Below, piece after piece: positions 53,649-62,013 of a DNA stretch of 64,000 nucleotides. Source of the stretch: Nocardia asteroides (GTDB lineage Bacteria > Actinomycetota > Actinomycetes > Mycobacteriales > Mycobacteriaceae); contig NZ_CP089214.1 in assembly GCF_021183625.1 (NCBI RefSeq), forward strand, positions 6,138,001-6,202,000. The letters run 5' to 3'. How positions within the stretch are numbered: the first letter of the stretch is position 1; the number at the start of each line of letters is the position of its first letter. The notes beneath the pieces were generated by a model. It was not told where the DNA came from and did not search any database. It saw only the letters and a program-made list of their open reading frames with translations. Both the position numbers and the translations under genes were made by a program.

Positions 53649-54773
53649 TCAGCGCACGGTGCCGAAGAAGGCGCGCAGGTCGCCGACGAAGAGCTCCGGC
53701 TGTTCGAAGGCGGCGAAGTGGCCGCCGCGCGGCATCTCCGTCCAGTGCGTGATGTGGTAATTCGGCTCGCACCAGGCGCGCGGGGCGCGGCCGATCTCCT
53801 TCGGGAAGGAGGCGACGCCGGTCGGCAGCTCGACCCGGGCGCCGGGGCGGAAGGCGCCGCGCGTCTCCCAGTACAGCCGCGCCGACGAGGCGGCGGTGCC
53901 GGTGACCCAGTACAGCGTGACGTTGCCGAGGAGCTCGTCGCGGGTCAGGGCGTTCTCCGGGTGGCCGTCGCAGTCGGTCCAGGACCAGAACTTCTCGACG
54001 ATCCAGGCCAGCAGCGCGACCGGGGAGTCGAGCAGGCCGTAGCCGAGCGTCTGCGGGCGGGTGGATTGCTGCTTGGCGTAGCCGGAGTCCCAGCGGCGGT
54101 AGTACTCCAGCGCCGCGAGGGCGTCGCCGTCGGCGTCGGGGTCGAGCTGCCGCGGCGGGGTCGCGATCGGCATGTTGGTGTGGATGGCGGCGCAGTGTCC
54201 GCCTGCGCGGCCGATCTCGGTGGTCACCGCGGCGCCCCAGTCGCCGCCCTGCGCGCCGTAGCGGTCGTAGCCGAGCCGGGTCATCAGGGTCTCCCAGGCG
54301 GCGGCGATCCGCGCGACGTTCCAGCCGGTCTCGGCCGGCTTGCCGGAGAAGCCGTAGCCGGGCAGCGAGGGACACACCACGTGGAAGGCGTCCTCGGCGC
54401 GGCCGCCGTGCGCGGTGGGGTCGGTGAACGGCTCGATCACCTTCGCGAACTCCAGCACCGAGCCGGGCCAACCGTGCGTGATGATCAGCGGGAAGGCGTC
54501 CGGGTGCGGGGAGCGCCGGTGCAGGAAGTGGATCGGCAGGCCGTCGATCTCGGTGCTGAACTGGTCGAACCGGTTCAGCTCCGCCTCGGTGGCCCGCCAG
54601 TCGTAGCCCTCGGCCCAGTAGGCGGCGAGTTCGCGCGTGTAGTCGAGCGGGACGCCCTGGCTCCAGTCGGGCACCGTCTCGGGTTCCGGCCAGCGGGTGT
54701 CGGTGATCCGGCGGCGCAGGTCGGTGAGCACGGAGTCGGGGACGTCGATCCGGAACGGGCGGAGTTCGGTCAT
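53649..54773 (-). CDS. Epoxide hydrolase (microsomal EPHX1 type)
   Basis: A 374-residue alpha/beta hydrolase with the N-terminal EHN domain (RPFRIDVPDSVLTDLRRRI, TRWPEPE). PLIITHGWPGSVLEF is the oxyanion motif; the nucleophilic aspartate is in YGAQGGDWGAAVTTEIG; the lid tyrosines and PRGGHFAAFEQPELFV with the catalytic histidine complete the active site. It opens epoxides to diols. No signal peptide is present. It may detoxify epoxides or act on lipid epoxides; the neighbouring peroxidase/catalase pair could supply such compounds, which is inference. Confidence 0.9.
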   Translation of the reverse strand: MTELRPFRIDVPDSVLTDLRRRITDTRWPEPETVPDWSQGVPLDYTRELAAYWAEGYDWRATEAELNRFDQFSTEIDGLPIHFLHRRSPHPDAFPLIITHGWPGSVLEFAKVIEPFTDPTAHGGRAEDAFHVVCPSLPGYGFSGKPAETGWNVARIAAAWETLMTRLGYDRYGAQGGDWGAAVTTEIGRAGGHCAAIHTNMPIATPPRQLDPDADGDALAALEYYRRWDSGYAKQQSTRPQTLGYGLLDSPVALLAWIVEKFWSWTDCDGHPENALTRDELLGNVTLYWVTGTAASSARLYWETRGAFRPGARVELPTGVASFPKEIGRAPRAWCEPNYHITHWTEMPRGGHFAAFEQPELFVGDLRAFFGTVR

Positions 54774-54898
54774 GCCGCCATTGTCCCGTCGCGTGCCGGT
54801 GCGCGACGAATCCCCGTCGCACGAATAGCTGACTGTTCGCGCGTTGTTCGTGGGCCTAGTGTTGCCCGCGGAATCAGCTCCGCGGAAGGCGAATGGCA

Positions 54899-55471
54899 AT
54901 GGTAGAGCGGGTCTTGCGGACGCTTGTCGTCCTGCTCGTGGTGTTGCTCGGTGGCAGCGGGATCACCGCCTGCGGCTCGACCTCGTCCGCCACGTCGAGC
55001 AACGCGGCCTCCGACTTCGCCTGCGAGCTCACCGGGCCGCTGATCAAGGTGATCGCGATGGCGCTGAAGGTCGCGCCGAAGAAGGCCATCGGGGAGCTGC
55101 TGCTCGATCTCGCCACGATCCCGATCGAGGTTGGCTGCGAGAAGTGGATCGCGGCGCAGAACAAGCCGACCACGGCGGAGGAGTTCCTGACCGTCAGCGC
55201 GCAGGTGCCGGTCGGCTCCCGGATTCCCGCCAGCGCCTCGGTGTGCCGCCCCGGGTACGGGGAGTTCGATTCGGCGGCGGTCGATTCCACCACCACGAGC
55301 TGTCCGTTCGGGCTCACCGTGCACAACGCGTTCCTCGCATCGGGCGGGTCGGCGCCGGTGACCGTCCGGGCGTGGAGCCCGGTCACCGGCGGGTACTACG
55401 AGATGTACTGCGCCGGAAACTATCCCGTGGTGTGCCAGGGTGGCCGCGAAGCGGTGGTCTACGTCTACTGA
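54899..55471 (+). CDS. Putative small lipoprotein
   Basis: A 190-residue exported protein. The N-terminus VERVLRTLVVLLVVLLGG leads to a lipobox-like GITAC, followed by a Ser/Thr-rich stretch. Six further cysteines in the mature part (FACEL, EVGCEK, SVCRPGYG, TSCPFG, MYCAGN, VVCQGG) suggest three disulfides outside the membrane. No family is recognised. The second of two close ATG codons is used because GGAAGG lies 9 bp from it but only 3 bp from the first at 54893. It is divergent from the epoxide hydrolase gene. Confidence 0.7.
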   Translation: MVERVLRTLVVLLVVLLGGSGITACGSTSSATSSNAASDFACELTGPLIKVIAMALKVAPKKAIGELLLDLATIPIEVGCEKWIAAQNKPTTAEEFLTVSAQVPVGSRIPASASVCRPGYGEFDSAAVDSTTTSCPFGLTVHNAFLASGGSAPVTVRAWSPVTGGYYEMYCAGNYPVVCQGGREAVVYVY

Positions 55472-55478
55472 GCGGCGG

Positions 55479-56078
55479 TCAGCGCTCGATGCCGAGGGTG
55501 GCGATGAGATCCTCGTGCAGCTCGAACCAGACCCGGTGCGCGGAGTCGCGGTCGGTGCCGGTGATCCAGGCCGGGTTGGTGGCCGCGGCGGCGAGCGCGG
55601 TGCTGAACCGGCGGTGGTAGCCGGAGAAGCGGGTCAGGTGGGCGGTGAGGCGCTGTTCGAGGTCGGCGAGCAGGCGGGCCGGTTCGTGCAGCGCGGCGAC
55701 GATGGCGTCGGCGTCGGCGGGCACCTCGCCGACACCCAGCTCGGTGAGCTGCCACGCGGTGCAGGTGGCGCCGACGATCGCGTTGGCGGGCAGGAACTCC
55801 CGGTAGATCTGCGCGAAGTCGGCGCGCGCACCGGCGGCGTCGAGCTCGGCGGCGAGCCGCTGCTCGCCGTGCGCCTTGCCCGCCTCGGTGAGCGTCCAGC
55901 CCCGGTCGTCCGCGAAGGCGGCCTCGGTGACCCAGCCGCGGGCGCGGGCATCCTCCAGGTGCTCCTCGACCACGGCCGCGGGCAGCCCGAGCAGGTCGGC
56001 CAGGCGCAGCGTACTCGCGTAGCCGGTGGTCCGCACGGCGTGCAGGACCAGCAGGTCGGGTGGGGTGTCATGGGTCAA
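55479..56078 (-). CDS. Winged-helix MarR/PadR-like protein
   Basis: A 199-residue protein whose first ~75 residues look like a winged helix: LLVLHAVRTTGYASTLRLADLLG, VVEEHLEDARARGWV, then the wing DDRGWTLTEAGKAHGEQRL. The remaining helices (FAQIYREFLPANAIV, FSTALAAAATNPAWI) are unassigned. Its ATG overlaps the stop of the PEP-utilising-domain gene by 4 bp, and the TerD gene lies upstream, so it is the third gene of a small operon and may regulate or partner those proteins. Confidence 0.68.
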   Translation of the reverse strand: MTHDTPPDLLVLHAVRTTGYASTLRLADLLGLPAAVVEEHLEDARARGWVTEAAFADDRGWTLTEAGKAHGEQRLAAELDAAGARADFAQIYREFLPANAIVGATCTAWQLTELGVGEVPADADAIVAALHEPARLLADLEQRLTAHLTRFSGYHRRFSTALAAAATNPAWITGTDRDSAHRVWFELHEDLIATLGIER

Positions 56079-56530
56079 GGGGCGTCCTGAGCGTTGCTGA
56101 CGGTTCCGGTTCCGCCGTCCACTACTACCCGATGCCCGTCGGTGAGGCGCACGGTGGCCTCCCGCGCGGCGGTGATCGCCGGGATGCCGAACTCGCGCGC
56201 CACGATCGCGGCGTGCGCCAGGATGCCACCGGTCTCGGTGATCACGGCGGCGGCGCGGGCGAGCAGCGGGGTCCAGGCGGGCGAGGTGGCGCGGCAGACC
56301 AGGACGTCGCCGGGGTGGAAGCGGGCGAAGTCGTCGAGGTGGTGGATCACCCGCACCGGTCCCGTGGCGAGGCCGGGCCCGGCCGCGGTGCCGGTGAGCA
56401 GGATCGCGTCGGTCACGCTGCGATCCCAGCGCGTCCGCACCGCGATGTCAACCTCGCATTGACGCATCAGCGGGATGTCGAGCGCGTCCAGGAACGCGAA
56501 TCCGGCGAGGGCGAGGAGCAGCGTCAGCAC
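56075..56530 (-). CDS. Stand-alone PEP-utilising (swivelling) mobile domain
   Basis: A 151-residue protein consisting of little more than the phospho-histidine swivel domain of PEP synthase-like enzymes: GLATGPVRVIHHLDDFARF, GDVLVCRATSPAWTPLLARA, and VITETGGILAHAAIVAREFGIPAI with the phosphorylatable His. In normal enzymes this domain carries phosphate between the PEP and nucleotide sites; here both are missing. The start is unsure: the GTG at 56530 gives a hydrophobic lead, while an ATG at 56467 gives a shorter protein. Neither has a good ribosome-binding site. Coupled to the winged-helix gene. Confidence 0.72.
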   Translation of the reverse strand: MLTLLLALAGFAFLDALDIPLMRQCEVDIAVRTRWDRSVTDAILLTGTAAGPGLATGPVRVIHHLDDFARFHPGDVLVCRATSPAWTPLLARAAAVITETGGILAHAAIVAREFGIPAITAAREATVRLTDGHRVVVDGGTGTVSNAQDAP

Positions 56531-56551
56531 CGCGCGCTGCCGCGCGCGGAA

Positions 56552-57136
56552 TCAGCCCTGCATCGCGAAGCGGAGCAGCGCCTGCCGATCGCCCTGCTTG
56601 ATCTTTCCCTTGCGGTCGAGCACCTCGAGCTGCCAGATCGGGCCGTTGCGGAAGGCGCGGGCGATGGCGTTGGCATTGTCGGCGCCGAGCAGCGACGGCC
56701 AGATCTCGGCGACCTGCTGGCTGCTCCCGCCGGTGGCGTCGTAGATCTTGAAGGCGACATTGTTCGCCTTCTCGAACGAGCTGCCCTTCTTGAAGGCGGC
56801 GGCAACGAAGATGATCGCGTCGATGGCCGGGGGCACCTGCCCGAGCGCGACGTTCACCGTCTCGTCGTCGCCCGCGGCGGCGCCGGTCTGCTCGTCGCCG
56901 GTGTGCACGACCGAGCCGTTGCCGAGCGGGTCGAGCGAGTCCAGCCCGGCGAAGCGGACCGGCTCCGGGCCCTGCATGAGGATCGCGATGAGGTCGAGAT
57001 CGACACCCTTCTTGCGGCGCGCGATCCCGAGCAGCCCGCCGGTGGCGCCCGCGCTCGGGTCCCACGACACCGCGACCCGGAGATCGGTGATTCCTGCCAG
57101 ATCGGCTGCGCCGTCCTCTTTGCGAAGGGTGATCAT
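56552..57136 (-). CDS. TerD-family protein
   Basis: A 194-residue TerD domain protein, more divergent than the one at 33353. ITDLRVAVSWDPS, GVDLDLIAILMQG, VHTGDEQTG followed by GDDETVNVALGQVP (calcium loop), and FEKANNVAFKIYDATG mark the family. It heads an operon with a PEP-utilising mobile domain and a winged-helix protein. TerD proteins often occur with phosphate-transfer or metal-related partners in ter loci; a link to the swivel domain is inference. Confidence 0.88.
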   Translation of the reverse strand: MITLRKEDGAADLAGITDLRVAVSWDPSAGATGGLLGIARRKKGVDLDLIAILMQGPEPVRFAGLDSLDPLGNGSVVHTGDEQTGAAAGDDETVNVALGQVPPAIDAIIFVAAAFKKGSSFEKANNVAFKIYDATGGSSQQVAEIWPSLLGADNANAIARAFRNGPIWQLEVLDRKGKIKQGDRQALLRFAMQG

Positions 57137-57179
57137 GGGACCCACCTTAGAGGGGTTCGGCGCGGAGTGTATGTCCGAT

Positions 57180-58865
57180 TTACCGGACGGCGAGGTCGGT
57201 CGCCGCGGCGGCGTCCAGGAGCGTTTCCTTGGTCGTGAGCTTGACCCGGGGGCGGCCTGTGGTCTTGCCCGCGGTCTTCTCCGCGGTATCGATCGCTTTC
57301 CACCCCGCTCGGTCGACCAGGTCCGGCTGGCGTGACTCCACCAGGTCCCGAAGAGCCGCCCGGTCCGCCTTCGGAGCCGCGAGCTTCCCGGCCACGAAAT
57401 CAGCGATCAACTGCTCCACGGTCTCCTCGGAATCGACCCGGTTCGACCCGATCACCCCGCGAGCACCCCGCTTGATCCACCCGCTGACGTACACGCCCTG
57501 GACCGGTGTCCCGTCCTCGACGACCCGGCCCTGCTCGTTGGGGACCACACCCTTGCCCTCGTCGAAGGGCAACGCCGGAACCGGCTGACCCCGATACCCG
57601 ATGCTCCGCAGCACCAGCCCGGTTTCGAGGGTCTCGGTCCGGTCGGTTGCCCGAGCGGAGACTTGGCCGTTGTCGTCGAACAGTTCATTGTGGGCGAACT
57701 CCACCCCGGTGACCCTGTCCTCACCCAGGACAGCGGTGGGTGAGGTCAGGAACCGGAACACGATCCGCTTGTGAGCGGGATTGCGGGAGGCGTGGGCGTA
57801 CTCCTCGGCCAGGGTGTACTTCAACCGCACCGACGGCTCCACATCCGGATCATCCAAATGCCCGCGCGACACCTCATCGAGGTCGAGGTCCTCGGCCGCG
57901 ACCACGACATCGACATTCTTCAGATGCGCCAACGCCAGGAACTCCGGAGAGGTATACGCCGCCTGCAACGGCCCGCGACGGCCCAGGATCACCACTTCCT
58001 TGATGCTGCTGGCCCGCAAAGCATCGAGGGCGTGGTCGGCGATGTCGGTCTTGGCCAGCTCGTCCGGATCCAGGGTCAGGACCCGGGCGATATCGAGAGC
58101 GACGTTACCGTTACCCACGATCACCGCCCGCTCCCCCGACAGGTCATAAGAACGATCGGCGTAATCGGGATGCCCGTTGTACCAGGCCACGAACTCCGTC
58201 GCTGACACACTCCCCGCCAAATCCTCACCCGGCACACCCAGACGCCGGTCGGTCGCCGCCCCGACCGCGTACACCACCGCGTGATGGTGATCGAGGAGCT
58301 CCTCATGGCTGATATGGGTACCGACCTCGACATTGAGGTAGTACTGCAACGTGTCACGGCGGAACGCGGACTCGAACATCGCCGACACCGTCTTGGTCCC
58401 CGCGTGATCGGGAGCCACCCCCGCCCGCACCAACCCCCACGGGGTGGGCAGCCGATCGAACAACTCCACCTGCGCATCGGCCCGCCGCAGGATCGCGTCC
58501 GCGGCATAACACGCCGCCGGACCCGCCCCCACGATCGCCACCCGCAACGTCCCCAACGACTTCGGCGGACGCGCCGGAGACACCAACGGCTCGATCGTGG
58601 ACTCCAACGGATGCCGCTGGAAATACGCCGCGTTGATATCCCGATACCGCGACAACGACGCCGTCAGATCGTCCTCGGAGAAGATCGCCTCCACCGGGCA
58701 CGCATCGACACACGCCCCACAGTCGATACAGGTATCGGGATCGATATGCAGCATCTCCGCCGACGCGAACCCCGGCTGATCCGGAGTCGGACGAATGCAA
58801 TCGACCGGGCACTCGGAGACACAACTCGCGTCGTTACAGCAACGCTGCGTGATTACGTAAGCCAT
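57180..58865 (-). CDS. fprB: Ferredoxin fused to ferredoxin-NADP reductase (FprB type)
   Basis: A 561-residue fusion. Residues 1-60 are a 7Fe/8Fe-type ferredoxin: CCNDASCVSECPVDCI and the complete cluster motif CIDCGACVDACPVEAIF. Residues ~105-560 are an adrenodoxin-reductase-like flavoprotein with VAIVGAGPAACYAADAIL for FAD, WGLVRAGVAPDH, and AVIVGNGNVALDIARVL for NADP. This matches mycobacterial FprB, which passes electrons from NADPH to ferredoxins and P450s in the cytoplasm. Its codons are less GC-rich than those of its neighbours. Confidence 0.93.
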   Translation of the reverse strand: MAYVITQRCCNDASCVSECPVDCIRPTPDQPGFASAEMLHIDPDTCIDCGACVDACPVEAIFSEDDLTASLSRYRDINAAYFQRHPLESTIEPLVSPARPPKSLGTLRVAIVGAGPAACYAADAILRRADAQVELFDRLPTPWGLVRAGVAPDHAGTKTVSAMFESAFRRDTLQYYLNVEVGTHISHEELLDHHHAVVYAVGAATDRRLGVPGEDLAGSVSATEFVAWYNGHPDYADRSYDLSGERAVIVGNGNVALDIARVLTLDPDELAKTDIADHALDALRASSIKEVVILGRRGPLQAAYTSPEFLALAHLKNVDVVVAAEDLDLDEVSRGHLDDPDVEPSVRLKYTLAEEYAHASRNPAHKRIVFRFLTSPTAVLGEDRVTGVEFAHNELFDDNGQVSARATDRTETLETGLVLRSIGYRGQPVPALPFDEGKGVVPNEQGRVVEDGTPVQGVYVSGWIKRGARGVIGSNRVDSEETVEQLIADFVAGKLAAPKADRAALRDLVESRQPDLVDRAGWKAIDTAEKTAGKTTGRPRVKLTTKETLLDAAAATDLAVR

Positions 58866-58918
58866 GCGCTCGCTCCTCGTGTCGGTGCCGTGGTCGGGGG
58901 GACCGCTCTCATTCTGCA

Positions 58919-59713
58919 CTAACGACATTCTCTTTGCGAGAGCATGGTGTTCTCGTCAGGTTGGTCGAACCCCGCCGCGGCGAACACTGGCCGGGCCTGC
59001 TCGGACGTCACGAACTGGACGAACGCCGTCGCGGCCGTGCCGTTGGGCGCCGCGGCGAGCGGCGCGATGGGGTAATCGTTGACCGCGCTCGCCGCCTCCG
59101 GGAAGTCGATGCCCTGCACCTTGCTGCCCGCCGCGCGCACATCGGTGCGGTAGACGAGCGCGGCGTCGACCTCGCCCAGCGTGACCTTGGTGAGCGCGGC
59201 TTTGACGTCGGTCTCCCTGGTATCCGGCTGCGGGGTGATGCCCGCGGTCCGGAAGACGGTGGCCGCGGCGGCCCCGCACGGCACCTGCTCGGCACAGAGC
59301 GCGAGCTTCGGCTCGGCCCTGCCGAAGTCGGCCAAGCCGGTGATGCCGCCGGGATTTCCCGCCGGAACGGCGATCTCGAGGCGATTGCGGGCGAAGGTGA
59401 CCGGCGCGGCGGTGACGTCGCCGCCGTCCTGGACCTGCCGCATGTTCCGCGGCGCCGCGGCGGCGAAGACGTCGGCGGGGGCGCCCTGGCCGATCTGCTG
59501 GGCGAGCGCCGAGCTGGCCCCGAAGTTGTAGACCACCCGCACGCCCGGGTGCGCGGCCTCGAACTGCGCACCGAGCTCGGTGAAGGTCTCGGTCAGCGAG
59601 GCGGCGGCGAAGACGGTCACGGTGCCGGAGACCGAGTCCGATGACCCGGTGTCCTCGGAGCCGCACCCGGCGATCACGGCCGCCGCGGCGACGACGGCTC
59701 CCAGTTCGCGCAT
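58919..59713 (-). CDS. modA: Molybdate ABC transporter substrate-binding lipoprotein
   Basis: A 264-residue exported lipoprotein; the signal peptide ends VIAGC, lipidating a cysteine near residue 17. VTVFAAASLTETFTELGAQFE, VVYNFGASSALAQQIGQGAPADVF and VDAALVYRTDV are the ModA signature, with serines and tyrosine that bind the oxyanion. It would deliver molybdate or tungstate to ModBC. No modB or modC follows; the next gene on this strand is fprB. A second ATG one codon upstream is equally possible. Confidence 0.92.
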   Translation of the reverse strand: MRELGAVVAAAAVIAGCGSEDTGSSDSVSGTVTVFAAASLTETFTELGAQFEAAHPGVRVVYNFGASSALAQQIGQGAPADVFAAAAPRNMRQVQDGGDVTAAPVTFARNRLEIAVPAGNPGGITGLADFGRAEPKLALCAEQVPCGAAAATVFRTAGITPQPDTRETDVKAALTKVTLGEVDAALVYRTDVRAAGSKVQGIDFPEAASAVNDYPIAPLAAAPNGTAATAFVQFVTSEQARPVFAAAGFDQPDENTMLSQRECR

Positions 59714-59890
59714 CATGTCTCGACCTCATCCCGTCCAGCTTCGATCCGCAGATGCGAATCCGATGCGATCCTATCGGCGTAACCGCGAAACCAAGTAGCA
59801 AAGTGATCCGCTACTGCGTATCGCGGAGGGACCGGCTCGCCGTGCCGGCGACGGGCGGTCCCGCCCCACCTCGGTCGTAGAGTCGATGCG

Positions 59891-61087
59891 GTGACGATCG
59901 AGATCGGGGTGGCGTCGAGCGAGGCCGAGGTCGAGGCGGCGGCGGAGGTGTTCCGGGTCGCCATGGTCGGGATCCCGCCGCGAGACGTTCCGGCGGGCGA
60001 GGTGAACGAACCCGGCCGCACCCTGCTGGCCAGGGTTGACGGCATCCCGGCCGGTGCGGCCACGGCGTACACCGGCAGGCTGGTGGTGCCGGGCGGCGCG
60101 CGGGTGCCGCACGCCGGGGTCACCCGGGTGGGGGTGCTGCCGACGCACGCCAGGCGCGGCATCGTGAGCGCGCTGCTGCGGCGGCAGCTCGCCGATATCG
60201 CCGACCGCGGCGAGGTCGTGGCCGGGCTGCGCGCTACCCAGGGCGGTATCTACGAGCGGTTCGGCTACGGCGTGGCGAGCCGCTCGGCCGCGGTGCGGGT
60301 CGACACCGCCGCGGCCCGGCTGCGGCCGACGCTGCCGCCGTCGGGGCCGGTGCGCTACGCCGAACGCGCCACCGCCTTCGGGACGCTCGCGAAAATTCAT
60401 GCGCGGCTCGATCTTTCGCGGCCCGGCGAGATCGACCGTTCCCCGTACTGGTGGCGCACCCGCGAACTCTTCGACAGCGGCGATTCCCACGTCGTGCTGC
60501 ACGGTGAGCCCGGCGCCGAGGACGGCTTCCTCCGGTACCGTGCGGCCGACACCACCGACTGGCCGCGCAGCACCGGCCGCGCGGTGCGCGTCGGCGACCT
60601 GGTCGCTGGCTCTCCGGTGGCGCTGCTCGGGCTGCTCCGCCATCTCTTCGCGCTGGATATCGCGCACCGGGTCGAATTCCCTTTGGTGGCAACTGATTTC
60701 CCACTCGCGGAGCTGGTGACCGACGAGCGCGCGGTCACCGTCACCGGCATCGGGGACGAGACCTGGCTGCGCCTGGTCGACGTGGCTGCCGCTCTGGCGA
60801 GCCGCGGTTACGGGCCCGGCGAGCCGGTGCTGCTCGGCATCACCGACCCGATCCTGCCCGGCAACTCCGGCACCTTCCGGGTGCGCGCCGGGGAAACCGC
60901 CCGCACCGCCGCGGAACCCGAACTCACCGCCGACGTCTCGGCCCTAGCCGCCGCCTATCTCGGCGGCACCCCCTGGTGGCACCTGGTCCTCGCCGGACGC
61001 GCCACGGAGCAGCGCCCCGGCGCCGCGGCCGCCGCCGACGCGCTCTTCGGCACCGCCGCACCGCCGTTCAGCGGCACCTTCTTCTAG
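59891..61087 (+). CDS. Eis-like GNAT acetyltransferase
   Basis: A 398-residue protein with the three-part architecture of the mycobacterial Eis group: an N-terminal GNAT domain (VTRVGVLPTHARRGIVSALLRRQL for acetyl-CoA binding, GGIYERFGYGVAS), a second degenerate GNAT domain, and a C-terminal sterol-carrier-like domain (TFRVRAGETARTA). The chain ends in Phe, as in Eis where the terminal carboxylate is catalytic. Such enzymes acetylate amines on aminoglycosides and other cationic molecules. The GTG start lies in a short intergenic region divergent from modA. Confidence 0.88.
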   Translation: MTIEIGVASSEAEVEAAAEVFRVAMVGIPPRDVPAGEVNEPGRTLLARVDGIPAGAATAYTGRLVVPGGARVPHAGVTRVGVLPTHARRGIVSALLRRQLADIADRGEVVAGLRATQGGIYERFGYGVASRSAAVRVDTAAARLRPTLPPSGPVRYAERATAFGTLAKIHARLDLSRPGEIDRSPYWWRTRELFDSGDSHVVLHGEPGAEDGFLRYRAADTTDWPRSTGRAVRVGDLVAGSPVALLGLLRHLFALDIAHRVEFPLVATDFPLAELVTDERAVTVTGIGDETWLRLVDVAAALASRGYGPGEPVLLGITDPILPGNSGTFRVRAGETARTAAEPELTADVSALAAAYLGGTPWWHLVLAGRATEQRPGAAAAADALFGTAAPPFSGTFF

Positions 61088-61116
61088 ACCCTGCCGCGGA
61101 CTCCCCTCCGGAGGGC

Positions 61117-61764
61117 CTACTCCGGCGGCGTCCGCACCGCGATCTCACCGCTGAGCGTGTGCCCGTCGAGCAGCTTCAGCCGGTCGCCGCTCCAGAACTT
61201 GCCCGGGTCGTACCAGTCCGGGCTGCGCTTCTCGCTGAGCAGCCCCATGGCCTGGTAGGTGGCGGCCACGATCTCCGCGCAGTAGGCGTTCTCCACCTCG
61301 CTCGCCTTCGGCGGCCGGGACGACCTGCGCGGCAGCTTCACCCGGCCGCGGAACCAGCGCGCGGTGAGCGTCGCGGTCGACGGGAACGGGGTGCCGTTCA
61401 GCCGGGCGATGGCGCGCAGCGCGCCGTCCTCGAGCTCCCGGTCGGCCGACGGCTCCAGCTGCCGCAGCCACGCCTGCTGCCCGTAGCGATTCGCCCAGAC
61501 CAGCGCCGCGTCGCGCAGATTGTGCAGCTGCGCGCCCCGGTGCGCGGTGCCCGACCACATGTCCGGGAGCGAGCGCCCCAGCTCGGCATGCCAGATCAGC
61601 GCCGGTAGATCGTCGATCACCACGGCCATGCCGACATGGTTGACCGGGGCGTTGGTCAGCGTCCGGATCATCCGATCGGCCGTGGAATGACCACGGAACA
61701 ACCAGATGTCACCTGTCCTGGTGATCTCGACTGCCCGATCGAGATCGATGTCCACACCCGCCAT
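61117..61764 (-). CDS. Permuted papain-fold (YiiX/NlpC-P60-like) hydrolase
   Basis: A 215-residue protein with the permuted NlpC/P60 arrangement: TGDIWLFRGHSTADRMIR, the histidine in NHVGMAVVIDDLPALIWHAE, and the later cysteine in ENAYCAEIVAATYQAMGLL. In these permuted hydrolases the His precedes the Cys. Members act on lipid, peptide or amide bonds. No signal peptide is seen, so it is likely cytoplasmic or peripheral. It is convergent with the Eis-like gene and divergent from the small membrane protein. Confidence 0.78.
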   Translation of the reverse strand: MAGVDIDLDRAVEITRTGDIWLFRGHSTADRMIRTLTNAPVNHVGMAVVIDDLPALIWHAELGRSLPDMWSGTAHRGAQLHNLRDAALVWANRYGQQAWLRQLEPSADRELEDGALRAIARLNGTPFPSTATLTARWFRGRVKLPRRSSRPPKASEVENAYCAEIVAATYQAMGLLSEKRSPDWYDPGKFWSGDRLKLLDGHTLSGEIAVRTPPE

Positions 61765-61782
61765 ACCCGTAGCCTAGGCGGT

Positions 61783-62013
61783 ATGAGGTGGTGGAAGGTG
61801 TTGGGTTTGGCCGGTGCGGCGGGCGTCGTCGCCACCGGCGCGGTCGTGGTGCGCGGCGAGCGGCGCCGCCGCGCCTACACCCCGGACCAGGTCCGGGAGC
61901 AGCTGCACAGCCGGTTCGCGCAGGCAGCAACGGTCGAGGCGGCCCCGCCGCCCGCCGCCGAGTCGCGGCTGGCCAGGGCGCGGGCCGCGCTCGCGCGCCG
62001 CTTCCGGCGCTAG
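61783..62013 (+). CDS. Small single-span membrane protein
   Basis: A 76-residue protein: RWWKVLGLAGAAGVVATGAV forms one hydrophobic segment after two tryptophans, followed by the basic VVRGERRRRAYTPDQVREQL and a positively charged tail (ARAALARRFRR). The topology suggests a membrane anchor with a basic cytoplasmic domain. No family is known to me. Its TAG stop shares the CTAG tetranucleotide with the stop of the convergent hydrolase gene. Confidence 0.6.
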   Translation: MRWWKVLGLAGAAGVVATGAVVVRGERRRRAYTPDQVREQLHSRFAQAATVEAAPPPAAESRLARARAALARRFRR

